From Sphingomonas sp. Leaf230 (GTDB taxonomy: Bacteria > Pseudomonadota > Alphaproteobacteria > Sphingomonadales > Sphingomonadaceae): DNA of 64,000 bases. The stretch covers positions 1 through 64,000 of the forward strand of contig NZ_LMKW01000010.1 in assembly GCF_001421745.1 (NCBI RefSeq), given 5' to 3'. Below, piece by piece: positions 26,346 to 34,681 of the stretch. Positions within the stretch are counted from its first letter, which is position 1, and each line of letters opens with the position of its first letter. Both the position numbers and the translations under genes were made by a program. The notes beneath the pieces are model-generated. The model saw only the letters and a program-made list of their open reading frames with translations. It made no database searches and was not told the origin of the DNA.

Positions 26346-27677
26346 ATGAGTGCAAACACAGTCCCCGAGACGAGCTTCGAAGCCGATGCTCGCAGTATCC
26401 ACAGCGACGGCGAGCACGTCACGCCCGGCGTGATCGCGATCGGCGTGGTGATCGGCCGCACCTCGGAATTCTTCGACTTCTTCGTGTACGCGATCGCCTC
26501 GGTGCTCGTGTTCCCGACCTTGGTGTTCCCGTATGTCGACCGGTTGCAGGGCACGCTCTATTCGTTCGCGGTATTCGCGCTGGCATTCATCGCCCGCCCG
26601 ATCGGTTCGATCATCTTCATTGCGGTCGATCGCGCCTACGGCCGCAGCGTCAAGCTGACGATCTCGCTGTTCTTGCTCGGCACCTCGACGGTCGCGATGG
26701 GGTTCATCCCCGGCTATGACCAAGTCGGCAACTGGTCGGTCGCGATCCTCGCGCTGCTCCGTATCGGCCAGGGTATCGCGCTTGGCGGTGCCTGGGACGG
26801 TCTCGCTTCGCTGTTGTCGCTGAACTCACCGGAAAAGCATCGTGGCTGGTACGCGATGCTGCCACAGCTCGGGGCGCCGATCGGCCTGCTGGTCGCGAGC
26901 GGTCTGTTCGCATTCTTTGTCGCCGCACTGCCGACCGAGGACTTCTTCGCCTGGGGCTGGCGCTATCCGTTCTTCGTGGCGTTCGCGATCAACGTCGTCG
27001 CACTGTTCGCACGCCTTCGCCTGGTGGTGACGCCCGAGTTCGAGGAAATGTACTCGAAGCGCGAACTGGAGCCTGCACCGGTGGTGGAGACCGTGCAGTC
27101 GCAGTGGAAGACGATCTGGCTCGGCTCGTTCGTGCCGCTCGCGAGCTTCGCGTTGTTCCACATGGTCACGGTGTTCCCGCTGTCGTGGGTCGTGCTGTTC
27201 ACGCGTGAGGCGCCGGCGCGCTTCCTGGTGGTCGAAGTGATCGGCGCGGTGATCGGGATCGGCGCGATGCTGGTATCGGGGCTGCTTGCGGACCGGTTCG
27301 GGCGTCGCACGATGCTCGGCACGATCGCGGTGCTGATCGCGGTGTTCGCGATCGCCGCACCGTCGCTGCTCGATGGCGGCGACGTCGGCGAGCGCCTGTT
27401 CATGGGCATCGGCTTCCTGTTGTTCGGCCTGTCGTTCGGCCAGTCCTCGGGCGCGATCGCCTCGAGCCTGTCGCCGCAGCACCGCTATACTGGCTCGGCA
27501 CTGACAACCGATCTGGCGTGGCTGTTCGGTGCGGGGTTCGCTCCGTTGGCGGCGCTGCTGCTGACGAGCGAGCTGGGTCTGGCGGCGAGCGGCGCGTATC
27601 TGTTCTCGGGCGCGGTGTTCACGCTGATCGCGCTGGGTCTGAACAAGCAGCTCGCCAAGCGCGATATCGCGCGGTGA
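26346..27677 (+). CDS. MFS transporter, metabolite:proton symporter type
   Basis: A 443-residue permease with 12 predicted helices. The N-terminal TSEFFDFFVYAIAS, the ARPIGSIIF region and the loop RYGRS-like DRAYGRSVKLTISL, with DRFGRRTMLG in the second half, indicate the metabolite:H+ symporter (MHS, ProP/ShiA-like) family, which takes up organic acids, betaines or shikimate. Substrate not predictable. ATG 26346 follows GAAGA. It diverges from cyoA but sharing of control is not shown. Confidence 0.85.
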   Translation: MSANTVPETSFEADARSIHSDGEHVTPGVIAIGVVIGRTSEFFDFFVYAIASVLVFPTLVFPYVDRLQGTLYSFAVFALAFIARPIGSIIFIAVDRAYGRSVKLTISLFLLGTSTVAMGFIPGYDQVGNWSVAILALLRIGQGIALGGAWDGLASLLSLNSPEKHRGWYAMLPQLGAPIGLLVASGLFAFFVAALPTEDFFAWGWRYPFFVAFAINVVALFARLRLVVTPEFEEMYSKRELEPAPVVETVQSQWKTIWLGSFVPLASFALFHMVTVFPLSWVVLFTREAPARFLVVEVIGAVIGIGAMLVSGLLADRFGRRTMLGTIAVLIAVFAIAAPSLLDGGDVGERLFMGIGFLLFGLSFGQSSGAIASSLSPQHRYTGSALTTDLAWLFGAGFAPLAALLLTSELGLAASGAYLFSGAVFTLIALGLNKQLAKRDIAR

Positions 27678-27750
27678 TTGGTCGGGGCTGACGGACTTAC
27701 CGGACAGCCCCTCTCTGAACGCACGAAAACACTACCCGAGCTGACGAGCC

Positions 27751-27854
27751 CCACCCCGGCGAAGGCCGGGGCCCAATTGGCAAGGCTGCAGTAACGGAGC
27801 ACCGTCCTTAGTTAGCACTGTCCCCCAATTGGGCCCCGGCCTTCGCCGGGGTGG
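27751..27854. repeat. palindromic repeat, family A copy 1
   Basis: Two perfectly complementary 30-base arms (27751-27780 and 27825-27854), beginning CCACCCCGGCGAAGGCCGGG, enclose a 44-base spacer containing GTAACGGAGCAC. Copies with similar arms and spacer are at 57935 and 63750. It lies just past the MFS gene and may act as a terminator. Confidence 0.95.
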
Positions 27855-27890
27855 CGGCGGTTAGGAAGGCGCGGACGACCCACCAGAACC

Positions 27891-27969
27891 GTTCCCCCGC
27901 GAAGGCGGGGGTCCAGGAGCCACCAGCGCCACCGCCTGTAACACTGGACTCCCGCCTTCGCGGGAGAAC
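27891..27969. repeat. palindromic repeat, family B copy 1
   Basis: Arms GTTCCCCCGCGAAGGCGGGG... (27891-27915) and TGGACTCCCGCCTTCGCGGG... (27945-27969) are near-complements. Family B also occurs at 37464 and 44626. Together with the family A copy it fills the 312-base gap between the convergent MFS genes. Confidence 0.92.
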
Positions 27970-27989
27970 AATAGTTAGCGGGTCGTCAT

Positions 27990-29150
27990 TCAAACCCGCT
28001 TGCGATCCAGTCCCCAGGACACAGCCCAGATCGCAAACCCGCCAAGCGCCAGCGCGGTCCCGACCCACCCGGTCGACGGCAATCCATACCCGCCCGCGAT
28101 CGCCAGCCCGCCGAGCCAGGGCCCAAGCGCATTGGCCGTATTGAACGCGGAATGGTTCAGCGCCGCCGCCAACGTCTGCGCCTCCTCCGCGACATCCATC
28201 AGCCGCGTCTGCAGGATCGTCGACAACCCGCCCCCGCAGCCGATCAGCACCACCACCGGCAGCATCGCCCACAGATGCGGCGTCGCCGGCGCATAGAGTG
28301 CGAGCGCCCCTGCCCCGAACAGCAAGGTGATCCCCGCCGCCGGCATCAGCGCCACGTCCGCAGCCTTGGCGCAGACCAACGTGCCGATCGTCATCCCGAC
28401 GCCGAACAGTGCAAACGCAACCGGCGTGAACGCGGACGACACCCCCGTGACCTCGGTCAGCGTCGAGGCGAGATAGGTGTAGACGCAGAAGATCCCGCCG
28501 AACCCGACTGCGCCGATGGCGAGCGTCAGCCACACCTGCCCGTTACGCAATGCCGCGAGTTCGCCCAGTGGGCTCGCATCCTTGGCAGGCCGCAGGACCG
28601 GCGCGAACCGAAACAGCATCGCCACCGTCGCGGCCGCGATGATCGCGACGATCCCGAAACCCCAGCGCCAACCGAACCACTGGCCGATGCCGTTCGCCAG
28701 CGGCACGCCCGCGATCGTCGCGATCGTCAGCCCGAGCATCATCCGCGACACCGCCCGCGACCGCTGCTCCCGCGGCACCATCGACGCCGCGACCAGCGAC
28801 CCGACCCCAAAATACGCGCCATGCGGCAGGCCGCTCAGGAACCGGGCGAGCAGCATCAGGTGATAGGTCGGCGCGAGCGCGGACAGGCCGTTGGCGATCC
28901 CAAGGAACGTCATCAACCCGATCAGCAACACTCGCCGCTCGATCTTCGCCGCCAGCACCGCGATCGTCGGCGCGCCCACCACCACGCCTAGCGCATAGGC
29001 ACTGATGACATGCCCCGCGGTCGGCTCGTCGATCCCGAGTCCGCGCGCGAACTGCGGCAACAGGCTCATCGCCGCGAACTCGGTGGTGCCGATCGCGAAC
29101 CCGCCGACGGCGAGCGCTAGCAACGCCATGCGCGTATCGACAGGTTTCAT
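27990..29150 (-). CDS. MFS efflux transporter, AraJ/DHA1-like
   Basis: A 386-residue permease with 12 helices. The first helix FAIGTTEFAAMSLLP and LARFLSGLPHGAYFGVGSLVAA are characteristic of the AraJ/YdhP-type drug:H+ antiporter 1 family, which exports sugars or small drugs. Start ATG 29150 chosen from the family N terminus (MKPVDTRMALLALAVGGFA); the open frame runs about 95 codons further upstream without family resemblance. Followed by repeats, preceded by the flavin reductase gene on the same strand. Confidence 0.86.
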   Translation of the reverse strand: MKPVDTRMALLALAVGGFAIGTTEFAAMSLLPQFARGLGIDEPTAGHVISAYALGVVVGAPTIAVLAAKIERRVLLIGLMTFLGIANGLSALAPTYHLMLLARFLSGLPHGAYFGVGSLVAASMVPREQRSRAVSRMMLGLTIATIAGVPLANGIGQWFGWRWGFGIVAIIAAATVAMLFRFAPVLRPAKDASPLGELAALRNGQVWLTLAIGAVGFGGIFCVYTYLASTLTEVTGVSSAFTPVAFALFGVGMTIGTLVCAKAADVALMPAAGITLLFGAGALALYAPATPHLWAMLPVVVLIGCGGGLSTILQTRLMDVAEEAQTLAAALNHSAFNTANALGPWLGGLAIAGGYGLPSTGWVGTALALGGFAIWAVSWGLDRKRV

Positions 29151-29212
29151 GGGGTATCGCTTTCGTAAGGTCAGGGCCGCCGCAGAATGCTGCGTCGCAG
29201 CAAATGCCTCTA

Positions 29213-29830
29213 TCAGCCCGGGCGTCGCATCTTGAACAAGGAATCCTCCGTGATCGCAAAGTAATCCGCGGGGCCGCCGCCGCGCAGGATCGGGTTCGCG
29301 CGGGCGGTCTGATAGACACCGTCCTCCAGCATCGCCGAGTCGATGTGGATCGCGACCGCCTCGCCGAGCACCAGCCACTGGTCCAGCTCTTTGCCCTCCT
29401 TGGTCTCCAATCGGATCAGCTGAGTCAGCTTGCACTCGAACTGCGCGCGTGAGGCAGCCACGCGCGCCGGCTTGACCTTCGTCGAGGCGGCCATCTCAAG
29501 CCCCGCCAGTGCGAACTCGTCGACGTCCGCCGGCACGCTCGCCGAGGTCGCGTTCATCGCCTCGCCGAGATCGCGCGTGACGAGGTTCCAGACGAACTCG
29601 CCGGTCGCCTCGATATTGGCGACGCTGTCCTTCCAGCCCATCGACGAGAAGCCGATGATCGGCGGGGTGTAGTTGAACAGGTTGAAGAAACTGTACGGCG
29701 CGAGGTTGGCGACACCGTCTGCGGACACCGTGCTGACCCAGCCGATCGGCCGCGGAGCGACGATCGCGTTGAGGGGATCGTGCGGCAGGCGATGGCCGTT
29801 TATGGGCTCGTAAGAATGCCATTCGGTCAT
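29213..29830 (-). CDS. flavin reductase family protein (FMN-binding split barrel)
   Basis: A 205-residue protein with the flavin reductase-like fold: PRPIGWVSTVSADGVANLAPYSFFN near the N terminus and GFVWNL-like EFVWNLVTRDLGEAMN, then a C-terminal YFAITEDSLFKMRRP. Members bind FMN and may reduce flavins or act as oxygenase partners. The gene is divergent from the cytochrome b561 gene, 52 bases apart, and 62 bases upstream of the MFS gene on its own strand. Confidence 0.9.
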   Translation of the reverse strand: MTEWHSYEPINGHRLPHDPLNAIVAPRPIGWVSTVSADGVANLAPYSFFNLFNYTPPIIGFSSMGWKDSVANIEATGEFVWNLVTRDLGEAMNATSASVPADVDEFALAGLEMAASTKVKPARVAASRAQFECKLTQLIRLETKEGKELDQWLVLGEAVAIHIDSAMLEDGVYQTARANPILRGGGPADYFAITEDSLFKMRRPG

Positions 29831-29881
29831 ACATGTATTCCTGCTAAGTCACGGTCTGACTGCCTATAGCGAAGGTCGAGC

Positions 29882-30628
29882 ATGAACGATCCCACTGCCC
29901 CGATTGTCATCAAGCGCCACCGGATGGCGACGCGCGTCTGGCACTGGGTGACGGTGGTGACGATGTTCATCATGATCGGCAGCGGGATCGGCATTCTGAA
30001 AGCGCATCCGCGGCTGTATTGGGGACGGTATGGCGCGAATTTCGATACCGCGTGGACGACGCTCGACCAGTGGCCGAGCTGGCTGGTGTCGCTGCTCAAC
30101 CTGCTGACGATCCCGACGAGCTACAACCTCGCGCTGTCGCGGCGCTGGCATTTGCTGTTCGCGCTGGTGCTCGCCTTCGCGCTGCTCGGGTTCATGATCG
30201 TCAGCCTGATCAACAAGCATTTCCAACGCGATCTTCGCGTGCGTGCCGCCGAGCTTTCGCCACGCGAAGTGGTGCACGACGTGAAGGAGCATCTCGCCTT
30301 CCGCTTCCACGATCCCAGGAAGCCGGGCGCGTACAATATCCTCCAGAAGCTGTCGTACGTGGTGACGATCTTTGTCCTGATCCCGGTGATGATCCTGACC
30401 GGGTTGACGATGTCGCCGGGGATGGATGCGGCGTGGCCTTGGTTGCTCGAAGTGTTCGGTGGGCGGCAGTCGGCGCGCTCGATCCACTTCATTGCCGCCA
30501 CCGGGCTGGTGCTGTTCATCATCGCGCATCTGGCGCTGGTGATCCTGGCGGGGACGTGGAACGAAGTGCGGTCGATGATTACCGGGCGTTGGAAAATACC
30601 TGCCCACACGTCGGAGGACGTCGCATGA
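29882..30628 (+). CDS. cytochrome b561-type membrane subunit
   Basis: A 248-residue protein with four or five membrane helices: HRMATRVWHWVTVVTMFIMI, LSRRWHLLFALVLAFALLGF, YNILQKLSYVVTIFVLIPVMI and SIHFIAATGLVLFIIAHLAL. Histidines in each helix can bind two b haems, as in thiosulfate reductase/formate dehydrogenase cytochrome b subunits. Its last bases overlap the ATG of the molybdopterin gene (ATGA), so it is the membrane electron partner of that enzyme. Confidence 0.88.
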   Translation: MNDPTAPIVIKRHRMATRVWHWVTVVTMFIMIGSGIGILKAHPRLYWGRYGANFDTAWTTLDQWPSWLVSLLNLLTIPTSYNLALSRRWHLLFALVLAFALLGFMIVSLINKHFQRDLRVRAAELSPREVVHDVKEHLAFRFHDPRKPGAYNILQKLSYVVTIFVLIPVMILTGLTMSPGMDAAWPWLLEVFGGRQSARSIHFIAATGLVLFIIAHLALVILAGTWNEVRSMITGRWKIPAHTSEDVA

Positions 30629-31386
30629 GTTCGCTAATCTCCCGCCGCTCGCTCGTCATGGGCGCGACCATCGGTGCAGGCGCGCTGCTCGCTGGCTGCG
30701 ACAAGATCGCCGCGAACCCGGAGGCGCGGAAGATCCTGTTCATGGGCGAGGACATGAATCGCGGGTTGCAGCGTGCGCTGACCAACCGCAACGCGCTCGC
30801 GCCCGAGTTCAGCCCTGCGCAGATGTCGCCGATCTTTCGGTCGAACGGCACGAACAATCCGGGGACGGCGGAGTATACCGCGATGGTCGCCAATAATTTC
30901 GCGGGTTACCGGCTCAAGGTCGGCGGGCTGGTCGATCGGCCGCTGTCGGTCTCGCTTCCGCAACTCCGCCAGATGCCATCGCGTGCGCAGATCACGCGGC
31001 ACGACTGTGTCGAGGGCTGGAGCGCGATCGGCAAATGGCAGGGGCCGAAGCTCGGCGCGCTGCTGACCACTGCGGGATTGCAGAAGTCCGCGCGCTACAT
31101 CGTGTTCACCTGCGCCGACCTGTTCGGTGGCGCGAACTATTACGAGTCGGTCGATCTGGTCGACGCGTTCCATCCGCAGACGATTCTTGCCTGGGCGTTG
31201 AACGATCAGGTGCTCGACGTCGCGCACGGCGCGCCTGTCCGTCTGCGGGTCGAACGACAACTCGGCTACAAGCACGCCAAATACGTCATGGCGATCGACG
31301 CGGTCGCCAGTCTCGCCGGGATCGGCAAGGGCAAGGGCGGCTATTGGGAAGATAACGTGGATTATGACTGGTACGCAGGCATCTGA
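30625..31386 (+). CDS. Tat-exported molybdopterin-dependent oxidoreductase
   Basis: A 253-residue member of the sulfite oxidase/YedY molybdopterin family. The N terminus SRRSLVMGATIGAGALLAGC combines a twin-arginine signal with a lipobox-like Cys. The Mo-ligating cysteine should be in ITRHDCVEGWSAIGKWQG; AWALNDQVLDVAHGAPVRL and LGYKHAKYV are typical later motifs. Substrate is unknown (sulfite, sulfoxide or similar). Paired with the cytochrome b561 gene by a 4-base overlap, it likely exchanges electrons with the quinone pool from the periplasm. Confidence 0.9.
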   Translation: MSSLISRRSLVMGATIGAGALLAGCDKIAANPEARKILFMGEDMNRGLQRALTNRNALAPEFSPAQMSPIFRSNGTNNPGTAEYTAMVANNFAGYRLKVGGLVDRPLSVSLPQLRQMPSRAQITRHDCVEGWSAIGKWQGPKLGALLTTAGLQKSARYIVFTCADLFGGANYYESVDLVDAFHPQTILAWALNDQVLDVAHGAPVRLRVERQLGYKHAKYVMAIDAVASLAGIGKGKGGYWEDNVDYDWYAGI

Positions 31387-31436
31387 GCCGCCCCGAGGGG
31401 TAGCGCAATTCCGTACCAGTCATTAGCTAACGCGGC

Positions 31437-32663
31437 ATGGCCCTATTCGATCGTTTCCTGGCTCGGCAGGTTAAAACCGGCGAACTCACGCTCATCCACG
31501 CGGACGGCACGACCAAGCATTTCGGCAAGCCCGATGCCGCGTACAACCCGGTCACGATCCGGCTGACCCAGCCCGGCGTCGCGGGCGCGATCGTCCGCCA
31601 CCCGGCGCTCGGCGCGGCGGAGGCGTTCATGGATGGGCGCCTCGTCATCGAACGCGGCGACATTCGCGATCTGGTCAACCTGCTCAAGGGCAATAGCCCG
31701 TGGGAGCGTGGCGGCGGCCTTAATCCGTCGCTGCCGATCAAGCTGCTCGACAAGGTCGTCCACCGCGTCGACCGTGTGAACATGGCGCGCCGGTCGAAGA
31801 AGAACGTCGCGCATCACTACGACCTGTCGGATCGCCTGTACGACCTGTTCCTCGACGCGGACCGGCAATATTCCTGCGCGTATTTCACCGAACCGGGCAA
31901 CAGCCTGGAGCAGGCGCAGTCGGACAAGAAGGCGCACATCGCCGCGAAGCTTGCGATCCAGCCAGGCATGCGCGTGCTCGACATCGGCTGCGGCTGGGGT
32001 GGGATGGCGCTGTACCTGCACGCGAAGACTGGTGCCGAGGTGCTTGGCGTGACGTTGTCCGAAGAGCAGTTAAAGGTCGCACGGCGTCGCGCGGAGGAAG
32101 CCGGCGTCGCCGACAAGGTGAAGTTCGAGCTGATCGACTACCGCGCGTTGACGGGCAGTTTCGACCGGATCGTGTCGGTCGGTATGTTCGAGCATGTCGG
32201 ACCCGCACACTACAAGGCGTTCTTCCGTAAATGTCGCGACCTGCTGACCGCGGACGGCGTGATGCTGCTCCATACGATCGGTCGGATGGGCGGTCCGGGC
32301 GTCACCGACACCTTCACGACCAAGTACATCTTCCCGGGCGGGTACAACCCGGCGCTGTCGGAGATCGTGAAGGGGTATGAGGGACTGCGGATGTTCCCGA
32401 CCGATATCGAGGTCTTGCGCGTCCATTACGCGCTGACGATCGACCAATGGTACGATCGCACGGTGGCCGCGAAGGACGCGATCGTCGCGTTGTACGACGA
32501 GCGGTTCTACCGGATGTGGACGTTCTATCTTGCCGGCGCAGCGGCGGCGTTCCGGACCGGGGGGATGGTCAATTACCAGATCCAGTTGTCGAAGAGCCGA
32601 CTGACACTGCCGCTGACGCGCGACTACATGATCGAGGGCGAGCGGGCGTTGCGGGAGGGGTGA
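31437..32663 (+). CDS. cfa: cyclopropane-fatty-acyl-phospholipid synthase family protein
   Basis: A 408-residue SAM-dependent enzyme. The N-terminal domain handles lipid; residues about 125-370 are the methyltransferase with NVAHHYDLSDRLYDLFLD, SAM motif VLDIGCGWGGMALYLH, VGMFEHVGPAHYKAFF and LLHTIGRMGG. It adds a methylene bridge to unsaturated acyl chains of membrane phospholipids. Length fits the family. A different mycolic-type modification cannot be excluded. Followed by a repeat. Confidence 0.92.
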   Translation: MALFDRFLARQVKTGELTLIHADGTTKHFGKPDAAYNPVTIRLTQPGVAGAIVRHPALGAAEAFMDGRLVIERGDIRDLVNLLKGNSPWERGGGLNPSLPIKLLDKVVHRVDRVNMARRSKKNVAHHYDLSDRLYDLFLDADRQYSCAYFTEPGNSLEQAQSDKKAHIAAKLAIQPGMRVLDIGCGWGGMALYLHAKTGAEVLGVTLSEEQLKVARRRAEEAGVADKVKFELIDYRALTGSFDRIVSVGMFEHVGPAHYKAFFRKCRDLLTADGVMLLHTIGRMGGPGVTDTFTTKYIFPGGYNPALSEIVKGYEGLRMFPTDIEVLRVHYALTIDQWYDRTVAAKDAIVALYDERFYRMWTFYLAGAAAAFRTGGMVNYQIQLSKSRLTLPLTRDYMIEGERALREG

Positions 32664-32701
32664 CCCGCTCTGCCCCCTGGAAGGGAGCGGCTTAACCTGC
32701 T

Positions 32702-32805
32702 CCCCTCCCTGGAAGGGAGGGGCTGGGGGTGGGTCTGCTGCTTGGGATGAGCGGCGCTCGCAAAACGGGCCGACCCACCCCTAACCCCTCCCTTCCAGGG
32801 AGGGG
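32702..32805. repeat. palindromic repeat, family E copy 1
   Basis: Arms CCCCTCCCTGGAAGGGAGGG... (32702-32734) and a near-complement ending TCCCTTCCAGGGAGGGG (32773-32805). A truncated arm also lies just before it at 32673-32690. A looser copy is at 54677. Confidence 0.9.
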
Positions 32806-32818
32806 AATTGGTTACGCT

Positions 32819-33208
32819 TTAGCGCGGCCCCTGCATCTCCGACTTCGCCGCAGCGCGCTCGTCGCCGCCGATCTTGCCGTCCTTGTTCGCGTCGTACTTC
32901 GCAAACGTCGCCGCGAGCAGCGCCTGCGCCTCGGCCTGCGTGACCTTGCCGTCCTTGTTCTTGTCTGCGCTGGTAAACCACAGGTCGGCGAGACGCTTGG
33001 CGTGGACCGGATCCGGGCGGCCCGGCCCGACCTTCATGTTGCCGATCCGCGCCTGCACTTCCGCGCGCGTTAGGACGCCGTCCTTGTTGGTGTCCGACGC
33101 GGCGAACTCGGTCTTGAACTTGGCCGAAGCGGACGCGCGGGTTTCCTGCGCGAGAGCCGGAGTCGCAAGGCCGGCAAGGACGAGAAGGGTAAGGCTTTGG
33201 CGTAGCAC
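32819..33208 (-). CDS. exported EF-hand protein
   Basis: A 129-residue protein with a signal peptide (MLRQSLTLLVLAGLATPALAQ) and three EF-hand-type loops: DTNKDGVLTRAE, DKNKDGKVTQAE and DANKDGKIGGDE, which should bind Ca2+. Common in sphingomonads as periplasmic calcium-binding proteins of unknown role. It lies divergently from argG and convergently to the repeat element. Confidence 0.9.
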   Translation of the reverse strand: MLRQSLTLLVLAGLATPALAQETRASASAKFKTEFAASDTNKDGVLTRAEVQARIGNMKVGPGRPDPVHAKRLADLWFTSADKNKDGKVTQAEAQALLAATFAKYDANKDGKIGGDERAAAKSEMQGPR

Positions 33209-33342
33209 GGTGCGGTAACTCCAGAGGATTTGGGCGGCGAATAGACCGGTTCGGTTGTACGCGCCATTAACGCGCGTGGTTGCATGGCGAGCGCCCAGCG
33301 CATAGGGGCGCGGGCATTGGATATTGCCGAAGGACCCTGCCC

Positions 33343-34560
33343 GTGACCGATCAGATCAACCGCGTCGTGCTCGCCTATTCCGGTGGCCTGGACACGAGCG
33401 TGATCCTGAAATGGCTCCAGCAGACGTATAACTGCGAAGTCGTGACCTTCACCGCCGATCTCGGCCAAGGCGAGGAACTCGAACCGGCGCGCGCCAAGGC
33501 CGAGATGATGGGCGTCAAGCCCGAGCACATCTTCGTCGACGACCTGCGCGAGGAGTTCGTCCGCGACTACGTGTTCCCGATGATGCGCTCGAACGCGCTG
33601 TACGAGGGGCTGTACCTGCTCGGCACGTCGATCGCCCGGCCGCTCATCGCCAAGCGCCAGATCGAGATCGCCAAGATGGTCGGTGCCGACGCGGTCAGCC
33701 ACGGCGCGACCGGCAAGGGCAACGACCAGGTCCGCTTCGAGCTCGGCTATTACGCGCTGTCGCCCGACATCAAGGTCATCGCGCCGTGGCGTGAGTGGGA
33801 CCTCACCAGCCGCACGCGCCTGATCGAGTTCGCCGAGCAGCACCAGATCCCCGTCAGCAAGGACAAGCGCGGCCAGGCGCCGTTCTCGACCGATGCGAAC
33901 ATGCTGCACACGTCGAGCGAAGGCCTCGTGCTCGAGAACCCGTGGGACGAGGTCCCCGACTATGTCTACTCGCGCACCGTGAACCCCGAGGACGCGCCCG
34001 ACGTCCCTGAGTACATCACGATCGATTTCGAGCACGGCGACGGCGTCGCGATCAACGGCGAGGGGATGAGCCCGGCCACCCTGCTGTCGACGCTCAACGA
34101 GTATGGCCGCCGTCACGGCATCGGCCGTCTCGACCTCGTCGAGAACCGCTTCGTCGGCATGAAGAGCCGCGGCATGTACGAGACTCCCGGTGGCACGATC
34201 TATCACCTCGCGCATCGCGGCATCGAGCAGCTGACGCTCGATCGCGGCGCCGCGCATCTGAAGGACGAGCTGGCGCCACGTTATGCCGAGCTGATCTACA
34301 ACGGGTTCTGGTTCAGCCCCGAGCGCGAGATGCTGCAGGCCGCGATCGACCACAGCCAGGAGAAGGTGTCGGGCACCGTCCGCCTGAAGCTCTACAAGGG
34401 CGGCGTGTACGTGGTCGGGCGGAAATCGCCGAACTCGCTGTATTCGGAGAAGGTCGTGACGTTCGAGGACGACCAGGGCGCCTACGACCAGCGCGATGCG
34501 GCAGGCTTCATCAAGCTGAACGCACTGCGCCTGCGCCTGCTCGGACGGCGCGATCAATAG
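33343..34560 (+). CDS. argG: argininosuccinate synthase
   Basis: A 405-residue enzyme joining citrulline and aspartate with ATP in arginine biosynthesis. The ATP loop is [31 protein letters not shown] is the citrulline/aspartate site, and [15 protein letters not shown] and [13 protein letters not shown] follow. The start is GTG 33343, with AAGGA about 9 bases upstream; the frame extends 21 codons further but without family similarity. Length is typical (about 400). Confidence 0.97.
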   Translation: MTDQINRVVLAYSGGLDTSVILKWLQQTYNCEVVTFTADLGQGEELEPARAKAEMMGVKPEHIFVDDLREEFVRDYVFPMMRSNALYEGLYLLGTSIARPLIAKRQIEIAKMVGADAVSHGATGKGNDQVRFELGYYALSPDIKVIAPWREWDLTSRTRLIEFAEQHQIPVSKDKRGQAPFSTDANMLHTSSEGLVLENPWDEVPDYVYSRTVNPEDAPDVPEYITIDFEHGDGVAINGEGMSPATLLSTLNEYGRRHGIGRLDLVENRFVGMKSRGMYETPGGTIYHLAHRGIEQLTLDRGAAHLKDELAPRYAELIYNGFWFSPEREMLQAAIDHSQEKVSGTVRLKLYKGGVYVVGRKSPNSLYSEKVVTFEDDQGAYDQRDAAGFIKLNALRLRLLGRRDQ

Positions 34561-34681
34561 GGGCGACCAGTAACCCGTTCCCCGCTGGACCTCTCGTAAT
34601 GCCGAAGTTTGCGGGGAAGATCGTCAACTCGTCGTGCGCGCACTTGTCTAGTGCGCCCACCCGCCCCTAGGGTTCGACGAT

